64,000 nucleotides of DNA from Lachnospiraceae bacterium (GTDB lineage Bacteria; Bacillota; Clostridia; Lachnospirales; Lachnospiraceae): NCBI GenBank assembly GCA_910574805.1, contig CAJTCV010000012.1, positions 62,001 through 126,000 of the forward strand, in the 5' to 3' direction. Shown here piece by piece: positions 27,344 to 37,915 of the stretch. Under the pieces are notes generated by a model that saw only the letters and a program-made list of their open reading frames with translations, ran no database searches and was not told where the DNA came from. The position numbers were made by a program, and so were the translations under genes. The first letter of the stretch is position 1. Each line of letters begins with the position of its first letter.

Positions 27344-30300
27344 GCATATCATGGACAGACGACCAGAAAAAGGTCATAGATACAAGGGAGCGGAACCTTC
27401 TGGTATCCGCGGCCGCAGGCTCCGGCAAGACTGCTGTGCTGGTGGAACGGATCCTGACGATGATCACGGACGAGACCCGTCCGGTGGATGTGGACCGGCT
27501 GCTGATCACGACCTTTACCAAGGCGGCGGCCGGGGAGATGAAGGAACGGATCGGGAAGGCGCTTCAGAAGCGCCTGGAGGAGGATCCGGGGAATACGTGG
27601 ATCCAGAGGCAGGAGGCGCTGGTGTCCAGAGCACAGATCACCACAATTCACGGATTCTGTCTCTATGTAATCCGGAACTATTTTCATACAATTGGTTTGA
27701 ATCCCAGCTTCCGCATTGCTGACGAGGGCGAGATGCGTCTGCTGAAGCAGGATACAGTGGATGAGCTCCTGGAGGAAGCTCATAAGGAAGGCAGGCCGGA
27801 ATTCATCCGCTTTGCGGAGAGCTACGGAAGCGGAAACCGGGGAAACGGTATTGCAGAGCTGATTCTGAAGCTCTATGAATATGCCGTGGCCAGCCCCCAG
27901 CCGGTCCGGTGGCTGACCTCCTGTGCGGCTATGTACCAGATGCCCGAGGGCGCGTCCTGGAAGGACTTTGCGGGAGCGGACGCGGTGCTTGCAGAGCTTC
28001 GGACGGCGGCGGGAGACTGCAGAAGACAGATCCAGAGGGCGCTTGCCATCGCCGGTGCACCTTTCGGTCCCCGGGCCTATGAAGAAGCGCTGCGTGGAGA
28101 TATGGAACTTCTGGAGGAACTGATGGAGTGCACAAGTGTGGAAGCATACGAGGAGCTTGTGACAAAGATACGGTTTCAGCGGCTTCCCAGCCGCCGCTCC
28201 AAAGCCATGGCGGATGCGGATGATACATTGTGCGGGCAGGTCATGGACATCCGAAACGGCGTAAAGGACGCTCTGAAAGGACTGGTGAAGCAGTATTTTT
28301 CTCTGCCCGGGGAGACTGCCATGGAACAGATGTGCAGGACGGCGGAACATGTGCAGATCTATACGGAGCTGACGCTTCGGTTCCTGGAGCGGCTGAATGA
28401 GAAGAAACGGAAGAAAAATATCCTTGATTTTACCGATCAGGAGCATCTGGCCCTGCAGATCCTGACCCGGGAGGAGGACGGAGAGCTGGTTCCCTCGGAG
28501 ACGGCGGACCTTTTTGCAGATTATTTTGCAGAGATCATGGTGGATGAATATCAGGACAGTAATCTGGTGCAGGAGGCGATTCTGAACAGCATCTGTGCCA
28601 GCCGGAAGGGTCGGGAGAACCGGTTCATGGTGGGAGATGTGAAGCAGAGCATCTACCGGTTCCGGCAGGCGGAGACGGGGCTCTTTCTGGAGAAATATCG
28701 CCGGTACGAGGCGGGAGAGGAAGGAGTGCGCATTGATCTGCATCAGAATTTCCGAAGCCGGGAGGAGGTGCTTGGTTCAGTCAATGAGGTGTTCGGGCGG
28801 ATCATGTGCCGGGAGCTGGGCGGCATCGATTATGACGAGGCGGCAGCTCTGAAGGCAGGCGCGGTGTATCCGGAGCAGGACGGATGCCAGGCGGAGCTTC
28901 TGCTTCTGTCCCGGGAGGAATGGGAAGAGCTGCACAGGGAATGCAGCTGGACGAAACCGGAGGCGGAGGCCCGTCTCATCGCGGCCAGGATCCGCCGGAT
29001 GCTTCAGACGGAACAGGTGACGGAGAACGGGGAACTGCGCCCGGCCCGGCCCGGGGACATGGTGATCCTTCTGCGGACTATGTCCGGCTGGAGCGAGACC
29101 TTTGTACGGGTGCTGCAGGAGGAAGGGATTCCGGCCAGCGCCCAGTCCAGAGAAGGTTATTTTGAGACACTGGAGGTGGAGACTGTCCTTTCTTATCTGA
29201 GAACACTGGACAATCCCACCCAGGATATTCCGCTGGCTGCCGCCATGCATGGAATGCTGGGAGGCTTTTCCTCAGGGGAGCTGGCAGAGATCAAGGCGGC
29301 TTACCCGGAGCAGAGCTTCGCAAAGGCGTGCGCAGGTTACAGGGAAGACGGGCCGGATGAGGGGCTTCGGGGGCGGCTTAAGGAGTTCTACGGGCAGATG
29401 GAGCGTTACCGGGAGCTGGCGGCGTGTACGTCGATCCATGAGCTTTTGTGGCAGATTCTGACCGAGACCGGGTATCTGGACGAGGTCCGGGCCATGCCCG
29501 CAGGCCGGCAGCGGCTGGCTAATGTGGAGATGCTTCTTAAGAAGGCCCAGGATTATGAAAAGATCAGTTATCACGGACTTTTTCATTTTGTCCGCTACAT
29601 TGAGAGACTGCAGAAATACAGCGTGGATTTTGGGGAAGCGGATATCTCCGGGCAGAGTAAAGAGGCGGTGCGGATCATGAGCACCCACCACAGCAAGGGT
29701 CTGGAATTTCCCATCGTCTTTGCAGCGGGCCTTGGCAAGAGCTTTAACAGGCAGGAAAGCCGGGACAAGGCTGTGCTTCACAGCCGGTACGGAATCGGAC
29801 TGGACTATGTAGATCTGGAACAGCGCATGCGCCGTCCCACGCTTTTGAAGCAGCTCATCCGCAGACAGAATCTCCTGGATGATCTGGGAGAGGAGCTGCG
29901 TATTCTGTACGTAGCCATGACCAGGGCAAAGGAAAAGCTGATTCTGACCGGCATGGCAAAGGAAAAGCTTCTTGGGGTAGAAGGGGCTTTTGGTGACGAA
30001 AAGCTTCTGTTTCTGCAGTTGTCCGGTGCGGACAGCTGTCTGGCCTGGATTCTGTCCGGAATGGACCGGGAGGGAAGCAGCATCCGAAGGGAACAGGTTT
30101 CCCTGGAAGAACTCATAAAGCAGGCGGTGGGGCGGCAGGTAAAGAAGACGCTGACCAGAGATGAGCTGGATGAGATCATCCTGTTCCGGGCAAGAGATGA
30201 GAAGCTCTATGAACAGGTGGATCAGTGCCTGTCCTGGAACTATGCATGGGATACCGGGAAGAAGACGAAGCAGAAGTACAGTGTCACAGAGCTTAAGAAG

Positions 30301-30909
30301 CTCCGGATGCAGGAAGAGTCAGACAGCAGCGAGGAGCTGTATCCGGAGTCGGATATCGTTCCGCTGATCCCCCGGTTTGTGGAACAGACGGAGGAGAAGG
30401 GCGGCGCGGCCAGAGGGACGGTTTACCATACGATCATGGAATGTATGGACCTGGGGACTGCGCCGGAGCCTGCGCAGGTGGATGCGGAGCTTCAGAGACT
30501 GGCGGCAGAGAGGCGGATCACGAAGGAAGACCTCCAGGTGGTAAGACCAGCGGATTTTCAGGTGTTTTTGCAGACTCCGCTTGCCAGGCGGATGCGGGAA
30601 GCAGGAGAGAGGGGCGAGCTGTTCCGGGAGCAGCCCTTTGTCATCGGACTCCCGGGAAGTGAATTTCCGGATGCAGATCCAGAGGAAACCGTGCTGGTCC
30701 AGGGGATCATCGACGCATTTTTCTATGAAGACGGGGAAGCGGTGGTGGTGGACTATAAGACCGACCGGGTCAGCCGGGCAGAAGAGCTTGTCGAACGCTA
30801 TCATGCCCAGCTGGAATATTATGACCAGGCCCTCCGGATGCTGACCGGGAAAAAGGTGAAGGAGCGGCTTATCTATTCCTTTAAGCTTGGGAAGGTGATC
30901 GGGATCTAG
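27340..30909 (+). CDS. addA: ATP-dependent helicase/nuclease subunit A
   Basis: 1189 residues of a UvrD-type helicase with a C-terminal nuclease. Walker A AAAGSGKT at residues 24-31, TTFTKAAAGEMKER (Ia), MVDEYQDSN near 400 (Walker B), MSTHHSKGLEFPIVF and YVAMTRAKEKLIL (motifs V-VI), and the nuclease motif VVVDYKTDRV near 1137. It completes the AddAB complex and ends 14 bases from the convergent AraC-type gene. Confidence 0.97.
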   Translation: MSISWTDDQKKVIDTRERNLLVSAAAGSGKTAVLVERILTMITDETRPVDVDRLLITTFTKAAAGEMKERIGKALQKRLEEDPGNTWIQRQEALVSRAQITTIHGFCLYVIRNYFHTIGLNPSFRIADEGEMRLLKQDTVDELLEEAHKEGRPEFIRFAESYGSGNRGNGIAELILKLYEYAVASPQPVRWLTSCAAMYQMPEGASWKDFAGADAVLAELRTAAGDCRRQIQRALAIAGAPFGPRAYEEALRGDMELLEELMECTSVEAYEELVTKIRFQRLPSRRSKAMADADDTLCGQVMDIRNGVKDALKGLVKQYFSLPGETAMEQMCRTAEHVQIYTELTLRFLERLNEKKRKKNILDFTDQEHLALQILTREEDGELVPSETADLFADYFAEIMVDEYQDSNLVQEAILNSICASRKGRENRFMVGDVKQSIYRFRQAETGLFLEKYRRYEAGEEGVRIDLHQNFRSREEVLGSVNEVFGRIMCRELGGIDYDEAAALKAGAVYPEQDGCQAELLLLSREEWEELHRECSWTKPEAEARLIAARIRRMLQTEQVTENGELRPARPGDMVILLRTMSGWSETFVRVLQEEGIPASAQSREGYFETLEVETVLSYLRTLDNPTQDIPLAAAMHGMLGGFSSGELAEIKAAYPEQSFAKACAGYREDGPDEGLRGRLKEFYGQMERYRELAACTSIHELLWQILTETGYLDEVRAMPAGRQRLANVEMLLKKAQDYEKISYHGLFHFVRYIERLQKYSVDFGEADISGQSKEAVRIMSTHHSKGLEFPIVFAAGLGKSFNRQESRDKAVLHSRYGIGLDYVDLEQRMRRPTLLKQLIRRQNLLDDLGEELRILYVAMTRAKEKLILTGMAKEKLLGVEGAFGDEKLLFLQLSGADSCLAWILSGMDREGSSIRREQVSLEELIKQAVGRQVKKTLTRDELDEIILFRARDEKLYEQVDQCLSWNYAWDTGKKTKQKYSVTELKKLRMQEESDSSEELYPESDIVPLIPRFVEQTEEKGGAARGTVYHTIMECMDLGTAPEPAQVDAELQRLAAERRITKEDLQVVRPADFQVFLQTPLARRMREAGERGELFREQPFVIGLPGSEFPDADPEETVLVQGIIDAFFYEDGEAVVVDYKTDRVSRAEELVERYHAQLEYYDQALRMLTGKKVKERLIYSFKLGKVIGI

Positions 30910-30923
30910 GGACCGCAGGACGG

Positions 30924-32123
30924 TCAGTTCTGCGGCCGCCCCTGCCGTCCTTCCGTAAAATGGATGGATTTGGCGTACTGCGTGGGGGTGATGCCGTAAT
31001 ATTCTTTGAACTGTCTGGAAAAATGATGTACGGTGGAATACTGGAGGCGCTTGGCGATCTGGGTAAAATTATCCCGGCCTTCCCGGATCAGTTTCCTGCT
31101 CTCTTCCAGCTTCAGCCGGCGGATATATTCTCCCGGCGGGATCTGCAGATGGCGCTGGAAGAGCGTGGTCAGGTAGGAGACACTGACATTGTTGGCGGCG
31201 GCAACGCTGCTCACCGGGAGCCTGTTGTAGATATGGTCGGAGATATAGGCCAGTACCCCGTGCAGAATATGATTTTCATTGTAGATGGAAATGGAAGTAT
31301 GCAGCTTTTCCACCCGGGGATCCTTCATGCGCAGGACGGTCAGAAGCAGCTGCTGGAGCTTTGAGATAATCATGTCGTTGCTGAACATATCCGGCGCGTT
31401 GTATTCCTGCAGGATCTGCAGCAGCAGATTACTGGCCTCATTGTCCAGAGAAAAGCGCTGGTTCAGAAGCAGTTCCAGAAACGGATACTGGACATCGAAG
31501 GAGATGGTGATAAAGCCCACCGTACATCCGGGATCCGCATACTGCATGTGCCACTGGCCAGGGCCATAGACAGTCATGTTCCCCTGCTCCAGCGTCATTT
31601 CGCTTCCGTTGACCACACTGTGGAGCCGTCCTTTGTCCACATAGGTCAGCTCTGACATCTCATGCCGTTCTCCCTTGAAAAAGAATCCCTTTTCCTTTTC
31701 CTGATAGAAAATCGTATAGACATTGCGGATATTCATCTGGCACTGGACGCTGAAAGACACATCCACATTACAGGAATCCTGCATACTCCAGACCCCTTCC
31801 CGGTCCATGCAGCACCGGACCGTGCAGGAGTCAGATATGGGGATCAGAGAGAAATAGATTCCGCCGGGGATGACCACCGGCTTGTCCAGATAGAAATATT
31901 CCATGGATGCCGGCAGGTGCGAGACTGCAAGTACGGTCATGCCGCTTTCAAAATCCAGATACATTTTCTCCGCATCCAGGCGGTATACTCTGACCGAGTC
32001 ATGGCAGACGGTGACGATCTGTTCCTTCCATTCTCTGCCGCTTGGGAACCCGCGGTTCGGATGACGGTCCTGCAGGATCTCTCCAAATTCTGAAAAACTC
32101 AACGTGTTCAAATTTTTGATCAA
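30924..32123 (-). CDS. AraC-family transcriptional regulator
   Basis: 399 residues: an N-terminal unrecognised domain of about 140 residues, an AraC-type cupin (GFFFKGERHEMSELTYVDKGRLH…YGPGQWHMQYADPG), and two helix-turn-helix motifs at the C-terminus (VSSVAAANNVSVSYLTTLFQRHL and FTQIAKRLQYSTVHHFSRQFKEYYGITPTQY). It is divergent from the sugar operon at 32,349 and is the obvious candidate to control it in response to a sugar. Confidence 0.9.
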   Translation of the reverse strand: MIKNLNTLSFSEFGEILQDRHPNRGFPSGREWKEQIVTVCHDSVRVYRLDAEKMYLDFESGMTVLAVSHLPASMEYFYLDKPVVIPGGIYFSLIPISDSCTVRCCMDREGVWSMQDSCNVDVSFSVQCQMNIRNVYTIFYQEKEKGFFFKGERHEMSELTYVDKGRLHSVVNGSEMTLEQGNMTVYGPGQWHMQYADPGCTVGFITISFDVQYPFLELLLNQRFSLDNEASNLLLQILQEYNAPDMFSNDMIISKLQQLLLTVLRMKDPRVEKLHTSISIYNENHILHGVLAYISDHIYNRLPVSSVAAANNVSVSYLTTLFQRHLQIPPGEYIRRLKLEESRKLIREGRDNFTQIAKRLQYSTVHHFSRQFKEYYGITPTQYAKSIHFTEGRQGRPQN

Positions 32124-32272
32124 GACAGTTTCCTCCCACTTTCGTATTTTTTAAGTACAGGTAAAAAATGTAAATATGGGGTGCCATATTTATTATATTG
32201 TGTTTTGATTGTTGAAGATATTGCAAAATTAATCGTAAATTTGCATATTTTTATTCGATATACCCAATCGCG

Positions 32273-32301
32273 TTGACAGCGGGAGCGCCGGGGCTTACAC
32301 T
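32273..32301 (+). promoter_or_regulatory. promoter of the sugar operon
   Basis: Consensus -35 TTGACA (32,273-32,278), 17-bp spacer, -10 TACACT (32,296-32,301). The AT-rich stretch just upstream (32,215-32,265), with repeated AAATTTGCATATTT-like words, is where the AraC-type regulator would be expected to bind. Confidence 0.65.
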
Positions 32302-32348
32302 GGGCGTAAATCACAGACACGTCAGCATCAGGAAAGGATGGTAAATGG

Positions 32349-34397
32349 ATGAAAGCAAAAATCAGCAGTCTGAAAATCTGCGGTACAAAAGTAACAGGTG
32401 CTAACCCGCTGCCTGTATTCCGCGACGTGGAGGCGGACAAGCCTTCCCGGGGAGACGGCACGCTGCTTCCGGAGGAGGAGAAGCTTCTGGGAGCCAATAC
32501 CGGATTCCGGGTCCTTCCGTATCGGATGCTGGATAAATATGACCGGAATAAACATGAGATCCAGCTGAAGACTGCAGTGCTGGAAAATGACAGGCTGGAA
32601 GCTGTCTTTCTGCCGGAACAGGGCGGGCGTCTCTGGTCACTGAAAAATAAGATGACCGGAAAAGAGATTCTCTATAAAAATCCGGTCTTTCAGCCGGCGA
32701 ATCTGGGAATCCGCAACGCCTGGTTCTCCGGCGGGGTGGAGTGGAACTGCGGTCAGTACGGGCATGTGGTCTACAGCAGCAGCCCGGTGTTCTTTGCCCG
32801 CATCACGGCTCCGGACGGGGAAGAATTTCTGCGAATGTATGAGTTTGAGCGGATGAAGCGTCTCTTTATTCAGATCGATTTTCATCTGCCTGACGGGGCG
32901 GAAGCCATCTACGCCCATGTCTGTATTTTTAATCAGGATGACAGAGAACAGTCCATGTACTGGTGGAGCAATATCGCGATTCAGGCGACAGAGAAGCTCC
33001 GGGTGTTTTCCGACGCGCAGGATGTGATCTATCTGGATCCGGACAGCATCAGCGACAATGTGAATCCGGTACGCGTATTCGGCCGCACAAAGCTGCCTTT
33101 TCTGCCTACCCTTCCCCAAAAGGATTCATCTTATCCGTCCAACGCCACATATTCCAATGAATTTTTCTTTCAGAACGAAGAAAAACCGGATGCCTGCTGG
33201 AGTGGGGCCGCTTATGAGGACGGACGGCTGTTTTATGAAGCATCCACGCTTCCCCTGCGGTTCCGCAAGATGTTCTGCTGGGGCAGTCACGGGGGCGGCC
33301 GCCGGTGGTGCGAGTATCTGGCGAACAAAGAGGAAGGAAACTATGTGGAACTGCAGGCAGGCCTGGCGCCCACGCAGCTGAATTCCATCTATATACCTGC
33401 CCATACCGTGTGGAGTTTTACCCAGGCGATCGGGGAGACTTTCCTCTCCGACTGTGCGGCGCCCTATGCGGAAATATACGCAGATGCGCAGAGAACGGTC
33501 AAAACGGCAGTCCGCCAGGCCATGCCTGTGGAGCTGCTTGCGTCCATGGATCAGGATTTCAGGGAAAAAGCAGTCCTTGCAACCGAAGAGATCCTGTCTG
33601 CCGGTTCCGGATGGGGTGCGCTGGAGGAAAGACGGGGTGGAGCGATCCCGGCCAGTATGTATTTTCCGGCTTCCACGCTGGGACCGGAGCAGGAGCCATG
33701 GCTTGGACTTCTGGAAAAAGGATGGATGGAGTGCACGGATGTCCGGATGGCGCCGGCCAGCTGGATGGTGGATGAACATTTCCTTCCGCTTCTGGAAGAG
33801 AGCGTGAAAAGACCGGAAGGAGATCATTATCTGTCACGGCTTCAACTGGGAGTAATGCTCTATGAACTTGGAAGAAGAGAAGAGGGAGTCAGACAGTGGG
33901 AGCTGTCTCTGGAACGGGAGAGATCGCCGTTTGCCCTTCGGAACCTGGCTTATGATGCGGGACAGAAGAAAGATCTGGAAAAGGCGGTGGAACTGATGAA
34001 GGAGGCCGTCCGCCTGGAGGACGGCGCCATCGACCGGGCATTTTCAGAAGAACTGATGGAGCTTCTGCTGGCGTCCGGCCGGTTTGAAGAGGCATGGGAT
34101 TTTTATCAGGGGCTTCCGGAGGCATACCGTTCTCAGGATCGTCTGAGCATGCAGGCAGGAGTTGCAGCCATGGAGCTGCCCGAACCCCCGCTGGCATTTG
34201 TGGAGGCACTTTTTACCAGGGATATCGCATGCATCCGGGAAGGGGATAATACACTGACGGATCTTTACAGAAGGTATAAGGTGCGGAGTCTGCTGGTGGA
34301 CAAAGAGCAGTCCATGACGATGGAAGAAGCGGAAAGATATGCAGAAAAAAACTGTGAGCCTCCGTACTGGATTGATTTCCGCATGGTTATCAAGTGA
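32349..34397 (+). CDS. DUF5107 domain protein with TPR-like tail
   Basis: 682 residues. The N-terminal 330 residues form a galactose-mutarotase-like beta fold typical of DUF5107 (LEAVFLPEQGGRLWSLKNKMTGKEILYKNPVFQPANLGIRNAWFSGGVEWNCG). The C-terminus contains tetratricopeptide-like helices (YLSRLQLGVMLYELGRREEGVRQWELSLERE). DUF5107 proteins occur in carbohydrate operons and may act on an exotic glycoside; the chemistry is not known. No signal peptide. First gene of the operon. Confidence 0.85.
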   Translation: MKAKISSLKICGTKVTGANPLPVFRDVEADKPSRGDGTLLPEEEKLLGANTGFRVLPYRMLDKYDRNKHEIQLKTAVLENDRLEAVFLPEQGGRLWSLKNKMTGKEILYKNPVFQPANLGIRNAWFSGGVEWNCGQYGHVVYSSSPVFFARITAPDGEEFLRMYEFERMKRLFIQIDFHLPDGAEAIYAHVCIFNQDDREQSMYWWSNIAIQATEKLRVFSDAQDVIYLDPDSISDNVNPVRVFGRTKLPFLPTLPQKDSSYPSNATYSNEFFFQNEEKPDACWSGAAYEDGRLFYEASTLPLRFRKMFCWGSHGGGRRWCEYLANKEEGNYVELQAGLAPTQLNSIYIPAHTVWSFTQAIGETFLSDCAAPYAEIYADAQRTVKTAVRQAMPVELLASMDQDFREKAVLATEEILSAGSGWGALEERRGGAIPASMYFPASTLGPEQEPWLGLLEKGWMECTDVRMAPASWMVDEHFLPLLEESVKRPEGDHYLSRLQLGVMLYELGRREEGVRQWELSLERERSPFALRNLAYDAGQKKDLEKAVELMKEAVRLEDGAIDRAFSEELMELLLASGRFEEAWDFYQGLPEAYRSQDRLSMQAGVAAMELPEPPLAFVEALFTRDIACIREGDNTLTDLYRRYKVRSLLVDKEQSMTMEEAERYAEKNCEPPYWIDFRMVIK

Positions 34398-34566
34398 AAA
34401 ACTATGTGCAAATTTAATAAAAAATGAAACATTTTTGTTGAAAAATGATTCATTTCCAACAAAAAAAGTGAATTCTGATAAAGATGAAAGCAGTTTTGGC
34501 AAAGACAGAGAACCGAATTTATGATTATAATATTTTTACAAATAAAAAGACAGGGAGGAACTGCGA

Positions 34567-35628
34567 ATGAAAGAAACCAGGATGCTGCAGGTGGCCGTGA
34601 TCGGCTGCGGATATTTCGGCACCAATCATGCCAGAATCTATGAGAAGCTGCCCAATGCTCTTCTGATGGCCGTGTGCGACCGCAACCGGGCCATGGCGGA
34701 CGAACTGGCGGCACTCATCAACAGCGGACGCTCTGAGGAGGAAGAGCGCTGCAGGGCTTTCTATGACGCGGAGGAGATGCTCCGGGAGCTGGGGGATGAG
34801 CTGGATGCGTGCAGCGTGGCGGTATCGGAGCATTATCACTACGATGCGGCCAGACCGGTCATCGAAGCAGGGAAAGCGCTGCTGATCGAGAAACCCATCG
34901 CACAGGACGGAGCTACGGCAGACCGGATCATGGAGCTTGTCGGAAAGCATAAAACCCGCATGATGGTGGGACAGGTGCTGAAATTCGATCCTAAATACCA
35001 GATTATGGCGCAGAAGATCGAAAACGGAGATTTCGGTGAGGTTACGAACATGTATCTGGAGCGGTCATCCACCAATGGCGTGCCCAGACGTCTGAGCGGG
35101 GCCATCTCCATGTATCACTATATGGGGGTGCATGATTTTGAGGCCATGCTTACCTTCGCCGGGAGCGCCAGACCGGTCAAAGTGTACGCTCAGGCGGTGG
35201 ACAAGGTGAACGGGGCATTCAACAGGGACCGGGCGGTCAACGAAGGAGACGCCACCTTTAACACCATCACGTTCGATAACGGGACGATCGCGGTGATCCA
35301 TCTTTTCTGGGCGCATGCCAGCGAGTCTCTGGGATTTGTGGCAAGAGCGCATGTCTTCGGCACGAAGGCAACCGGCTATATTGACATCAAGAGCCCGGGC
35401 CTTGAGATCTATGAAGAGGACCGTCTGACGGAATATCCGGAGCTGACTTACTGGCCGGAGTTTAACGGAGAGATTCAGGGAGCATTAAAAGCTGAACTGC
35501 TTCATTTCTGCGAGGCAACACTCTCAGGGAAGCCCTATATTGTGAACAATGAGCGGGCGGTACTTGCAGTAAAGGTGATTGATGCCTGCAGAGAATCACT
35601 GAAGACCGGCATGCCTGTTATGCTGTGA
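34567..35628 (+). CDS. Gfo/Idh/MocA-family oxidoreductase 1
   Basis: 353 residues. An N-terminal Rossmann fold (VAVIGCGYFGTNHARIYEKL), EKPIAQDGATADRI as the catalytic Lys loop, and a C-terminal alpha/beta domain (VHDFEAMLTFAG). These enzymes oxidise or reduce sugars, inositols or sugar acids with NAD(P). The sequence 34,398-34,566 is AT-rich and holds the GGAGG site. Substrate unknown; the operon suggests a sugar. Confidence 0.92.
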   Translation: MKETRMLQVAVIGCGYFGTNHARIYEKLPNALLMAVCDRNRAMADELAALINSGRSEEEERCRAFYDAEEMLRELGDELDACSVAVSEHYHYDAARPVIEAGKALLIEKPIAQDGATADRIMELVGKHKTRMMVGQVLKFDPKYQIMAQKIENGDFGEVTNMYLERSSTNGVPRRLSGAISMYHYMGVHDFEAMLTFAGSARPVKVYAQAVDKVNGAFNRDRAVNEGDATFNTITFDNGTIAVIHLFWAHASESLGFVARAHVFGTKATGYIDIKSPGLEIYEEDRLTEYPELTYWPEFNGEIQGALKAELLHFCEATLSGKPYIVNNERAVLAVKVIDACRESLKTGMPVML

Positions 35629-35665
35629 CAGGAGGGTCGGGGAACGGACGCTTTGGAGGAAGAAT

Positions 35666-36646
35666 ATGAGTGACAGAAAAAATGGAGTTCTGCGAAAACC
35701 GGACCTGAACCGGATGATCAACATCGGCATTCTGGCGGCCCTCATGTGCGTTGCCACGATCTCGAACCGTTCCTTTTTGTCTCCGGGCAATCTGCTGGGA
35801 GTCCTGGAACAGAACGCGGCAAAAGGAGTCATGGCGCTGGGAGCGACCTTTGTCCTGATCACAGGCGGGATCGATCTGTCCATGGGCAACGGCCTGACCA
35901 TGATCGCAGTGGTATCCAGTATCCTTCATGTCAGCACCGGCAACCGTGCATGGCTTCTGGTGGCCCTGTGCGTCCTGATCGGCTCGGTGCTTGGCTCGGT
36001 AAATGGATTTCTCATCACAAAATGCCGGCTTCTGCCCTTTGTGGCGACACTGGGAATGATGACGATCGCGGAAGGGATCACGCACTGGGCGTCTGAGGGG
36101 AAGATCATGTTCCTGAGTTCTCCGGCTGTCTCTTATATCGGGCGGGGAAAGGTGTTCGGGGTGCTCCCGTTCCAGACGGTGGCATTTCTGTTCATGGCAG
36201 CACTGGCCGCTGTGATTCTGTATCGGACCCGTCTGGGTACCGCTACCTATGCGCTGGGCAGCAACGAGGCGGCGGCTGCCTGCTGCGGGATCAACACCAG
36301 CCGTCAGAAATTCAAGATTTATGTGCTGAACGGCATGTTTATCGGGGTTGCTGCTCTTCTGACTGTCAGCCGTGTGGGACAGATATCGCCGAATCTGGGG
36401 GGAGATTCCATGATGGATGCCATCGCAGCAGCGGTGATCGGCGGTACCAGTACCATGGGCGGAAGAGGCACCATCGGAGGGACGATCATCGGAACACTGA
36501 TCATCGGAGTGCTGATCAATGCCCTCACCTTTATGGAAGTACCTGTTAACGCGCAGTCTGCGATCAAGGGGCTTGTCATACTGATCGCCATCGTCGTGGA
36601 CGCGCTGTTCACCCTTTTTCAAAAAAGAAAAAGCGGAAAGGACTAA
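35666..36646 (+). CDS. ribose-type ABC transporter permease
   Basis: 326 residues with about nine hydrophobic helices and the RbsC family signatures VLITGGIDLSMGNGL and GTSTMGGRGTIGGTIIGTLIIGVLINALTF. It forms the membrane channel for a CUT2-type sugar importer. A second, fused permease is encoded two genes downstream, so the channel is probably a heterodimer. Confidence 0.93.
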   Translation: MSDRKNGVLRKPDLNRMINIGILAALMCVATISNRSFLSPGNLLGVLEQNAAKGVMALGATFVLITGGIDLSMGNGLTMIAVVSSILHVSTGNRAWLLVALCVLIGSVLGSVNGFLITKCRLLPFVATLGMMTIAEGITHWASEGKIMFLSSPAVSYIGRGKVFGVLPFQTVAFLFMAALAAVILYRTRLGTATYALGSNEAAAACCGINTSRQKFKIYVLNGMFIGVAALLTVSRVGQISPNLGGDSMMDAIAAAVIGGTSTMGGRGTIGGTIIGTLIIGVLINALTFMEVPVNAQSAIKGLVILIAIVVDALFTLFQKRKSGKD

Positions 36647-36675
36647 AGACAAGATCAACAAAAAGGAGGAAGAAA

Positions 36676-37818
36676 ATGAAAAGACTGTTAGCACTGACGC
36701 TTACACTGGCCATGACACTGGGGATCTGTGCAGGCTGCGGCTCCAAACCGGCCGACGGCGGAAGCACCGCGGCTCCTGACGCTGCTGCTCCGGCCCCTGC
36801 TGAAAGCGCAGAACCGGAAGAAGAAGCCGAAGCTCCGGCTGCAGATACTGCAACGGGAGAGAAGATGACCATCGGCATGGCATGCATTAACCTCAATGAC
36901 GCCGGGCTGATCCTCATTAAAAACGGTGCGGATCTGGCAGGAGAGGACTATGACTGCGAGCTGATCTGGAAGGCATGCGAGGGGAATCTGGATACCCAGA
37001 TCGACCAGATCAGAGGATTTATTCAGCAGGGCGTAGATGCCATCTGGATCGATTCCTGCGACGTGGCAGGCATTGTGGACGTGGTAAATGAAGCAACTGA
37101 CGCGGGGATCATCGTCCTGACCGCAGGCAGCAAGGTGGAGGCAGATGCCAACTATAACCTGATCTATCCGGATTATGACGATGCGTATTTCTCCGCTACC
37201 GTGATCGGTGAATATTATAAGGATCAGACAGGGTCCATCGGTCTGGTAGTGGGCAGCGCCGGCAATCTGGTCTCTGAGAAGAGACAGGAAGGCTATACGG
37301 CAGCCATGGAAAATTATCCGAATCTGAAGCTGGTTTCCGGTATGGGTATGTGGGATGCCACCACTTCCATGACCGTGGCGGAGGATCTGGTCCGTTCCAA
37401 TACCGATATGCTGCATATGCATATCATCGCGGCAGGTATGAGCTATGGCGCTTATCAGGGCGTACAGAATGCCGGCGGCAATATCACCATCTCCACCAAT
37501 GACGGAGATCCGGATGCGCTGGATTATCTGGAAAAAGGTGATTATCTGCTGGACAACGTTGTGGGAAATGAGCGTCTTGGCTACTGGGGAATCGTAATCG
37601 CACGCCGCCTGTTCGATGGCGAGGCCATGGCGGTGGATCAGTATCTGCCCACCTATAAGGTTATGGGTGATGAGATGCTGAAATTCGTGCAGGACAACGG
37701 TCTTACTGAGATCAACGGCGTTACCTATGAAGTCGTGTCCATCGAGGAGGCAAGGAAGATCATTGCTTCCGAGTCCTATCAGAAAGAGTTTGACGCAGAT
37801 TTTGTTCCTACAAAATAA
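36676..37818 (+). CDS. sugar ABC transporter substrate-binding lipoprotein
   Basis: 380 residues. A signal peptide ends in a lipobox with Cys21 (GICAGC), followed by an Ala/Glu/Pro-rich linker and a periplasmic-binding-protein type I fold (GMACINLNDAGLILIKNGADLAGEDYDCEL, IDQIRGFIQQGVDAIWIDSCDV, STNDGDPDALDYLEKGDYLLDNVVGN). It captures the sugar outside the cell. GGAGG precedes the ATG. Confidence 0.93.
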   Translation: MKRLLALTLTLAMTLGICAGCGSKPADGGSTAAPDAAAPAPAESAEPEEEAEAPAADTATGEKMTIGMACINLNDAGLILIKNGADLAGEDYDCELIWKACEGNLDTQIDQIRGFIQQGVDAIWIDSCDVAGIVDVVNEATDAGIIVLTAGSKVEADANYNLIYPDYDDAYFSATVIGEYYKDQTGSIGLVVGSAGNLVSEKRQEGYTAAMENYPNLKLVSGMGMWDATTSMTVAEDLVRSNTDMLHMHIIAAGMSYGAYQGVQNAGGNITISTNDGDPDALDYLEKGDYLLDNVVGNERLGYWGIVIARRLFDGEAMAVDQYLPTYKVMGDEMLKFVQDNGLTEINGVTYEVVSIEEARKIIASESYQKEFDADFVPTK

Positions 37819-37833
37819 AGAACAAAGCATGCA

Positions 37834-37879
37834 GTCCGAAAGGGGCAGAGACCGTCTGTCTTCCTGTCCCTTTCCGGAC
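37834..37879 (+). promoter_or_regulatory. intra-operon hairpin after the binding-protein gene
   Basis: GTCCG…AAGGG pairs with CCCTT…CGGAC. Such hairpins after the binding-protein gene usually stabilise the upstream mRNA, so more binding protein than transporter is made. There is no U-run. Confidence 0.55.
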
Positions 37880-37915
37880 ACAGCGCATCCATGAACAGAA
37901 AGGCAGGGTACAGAT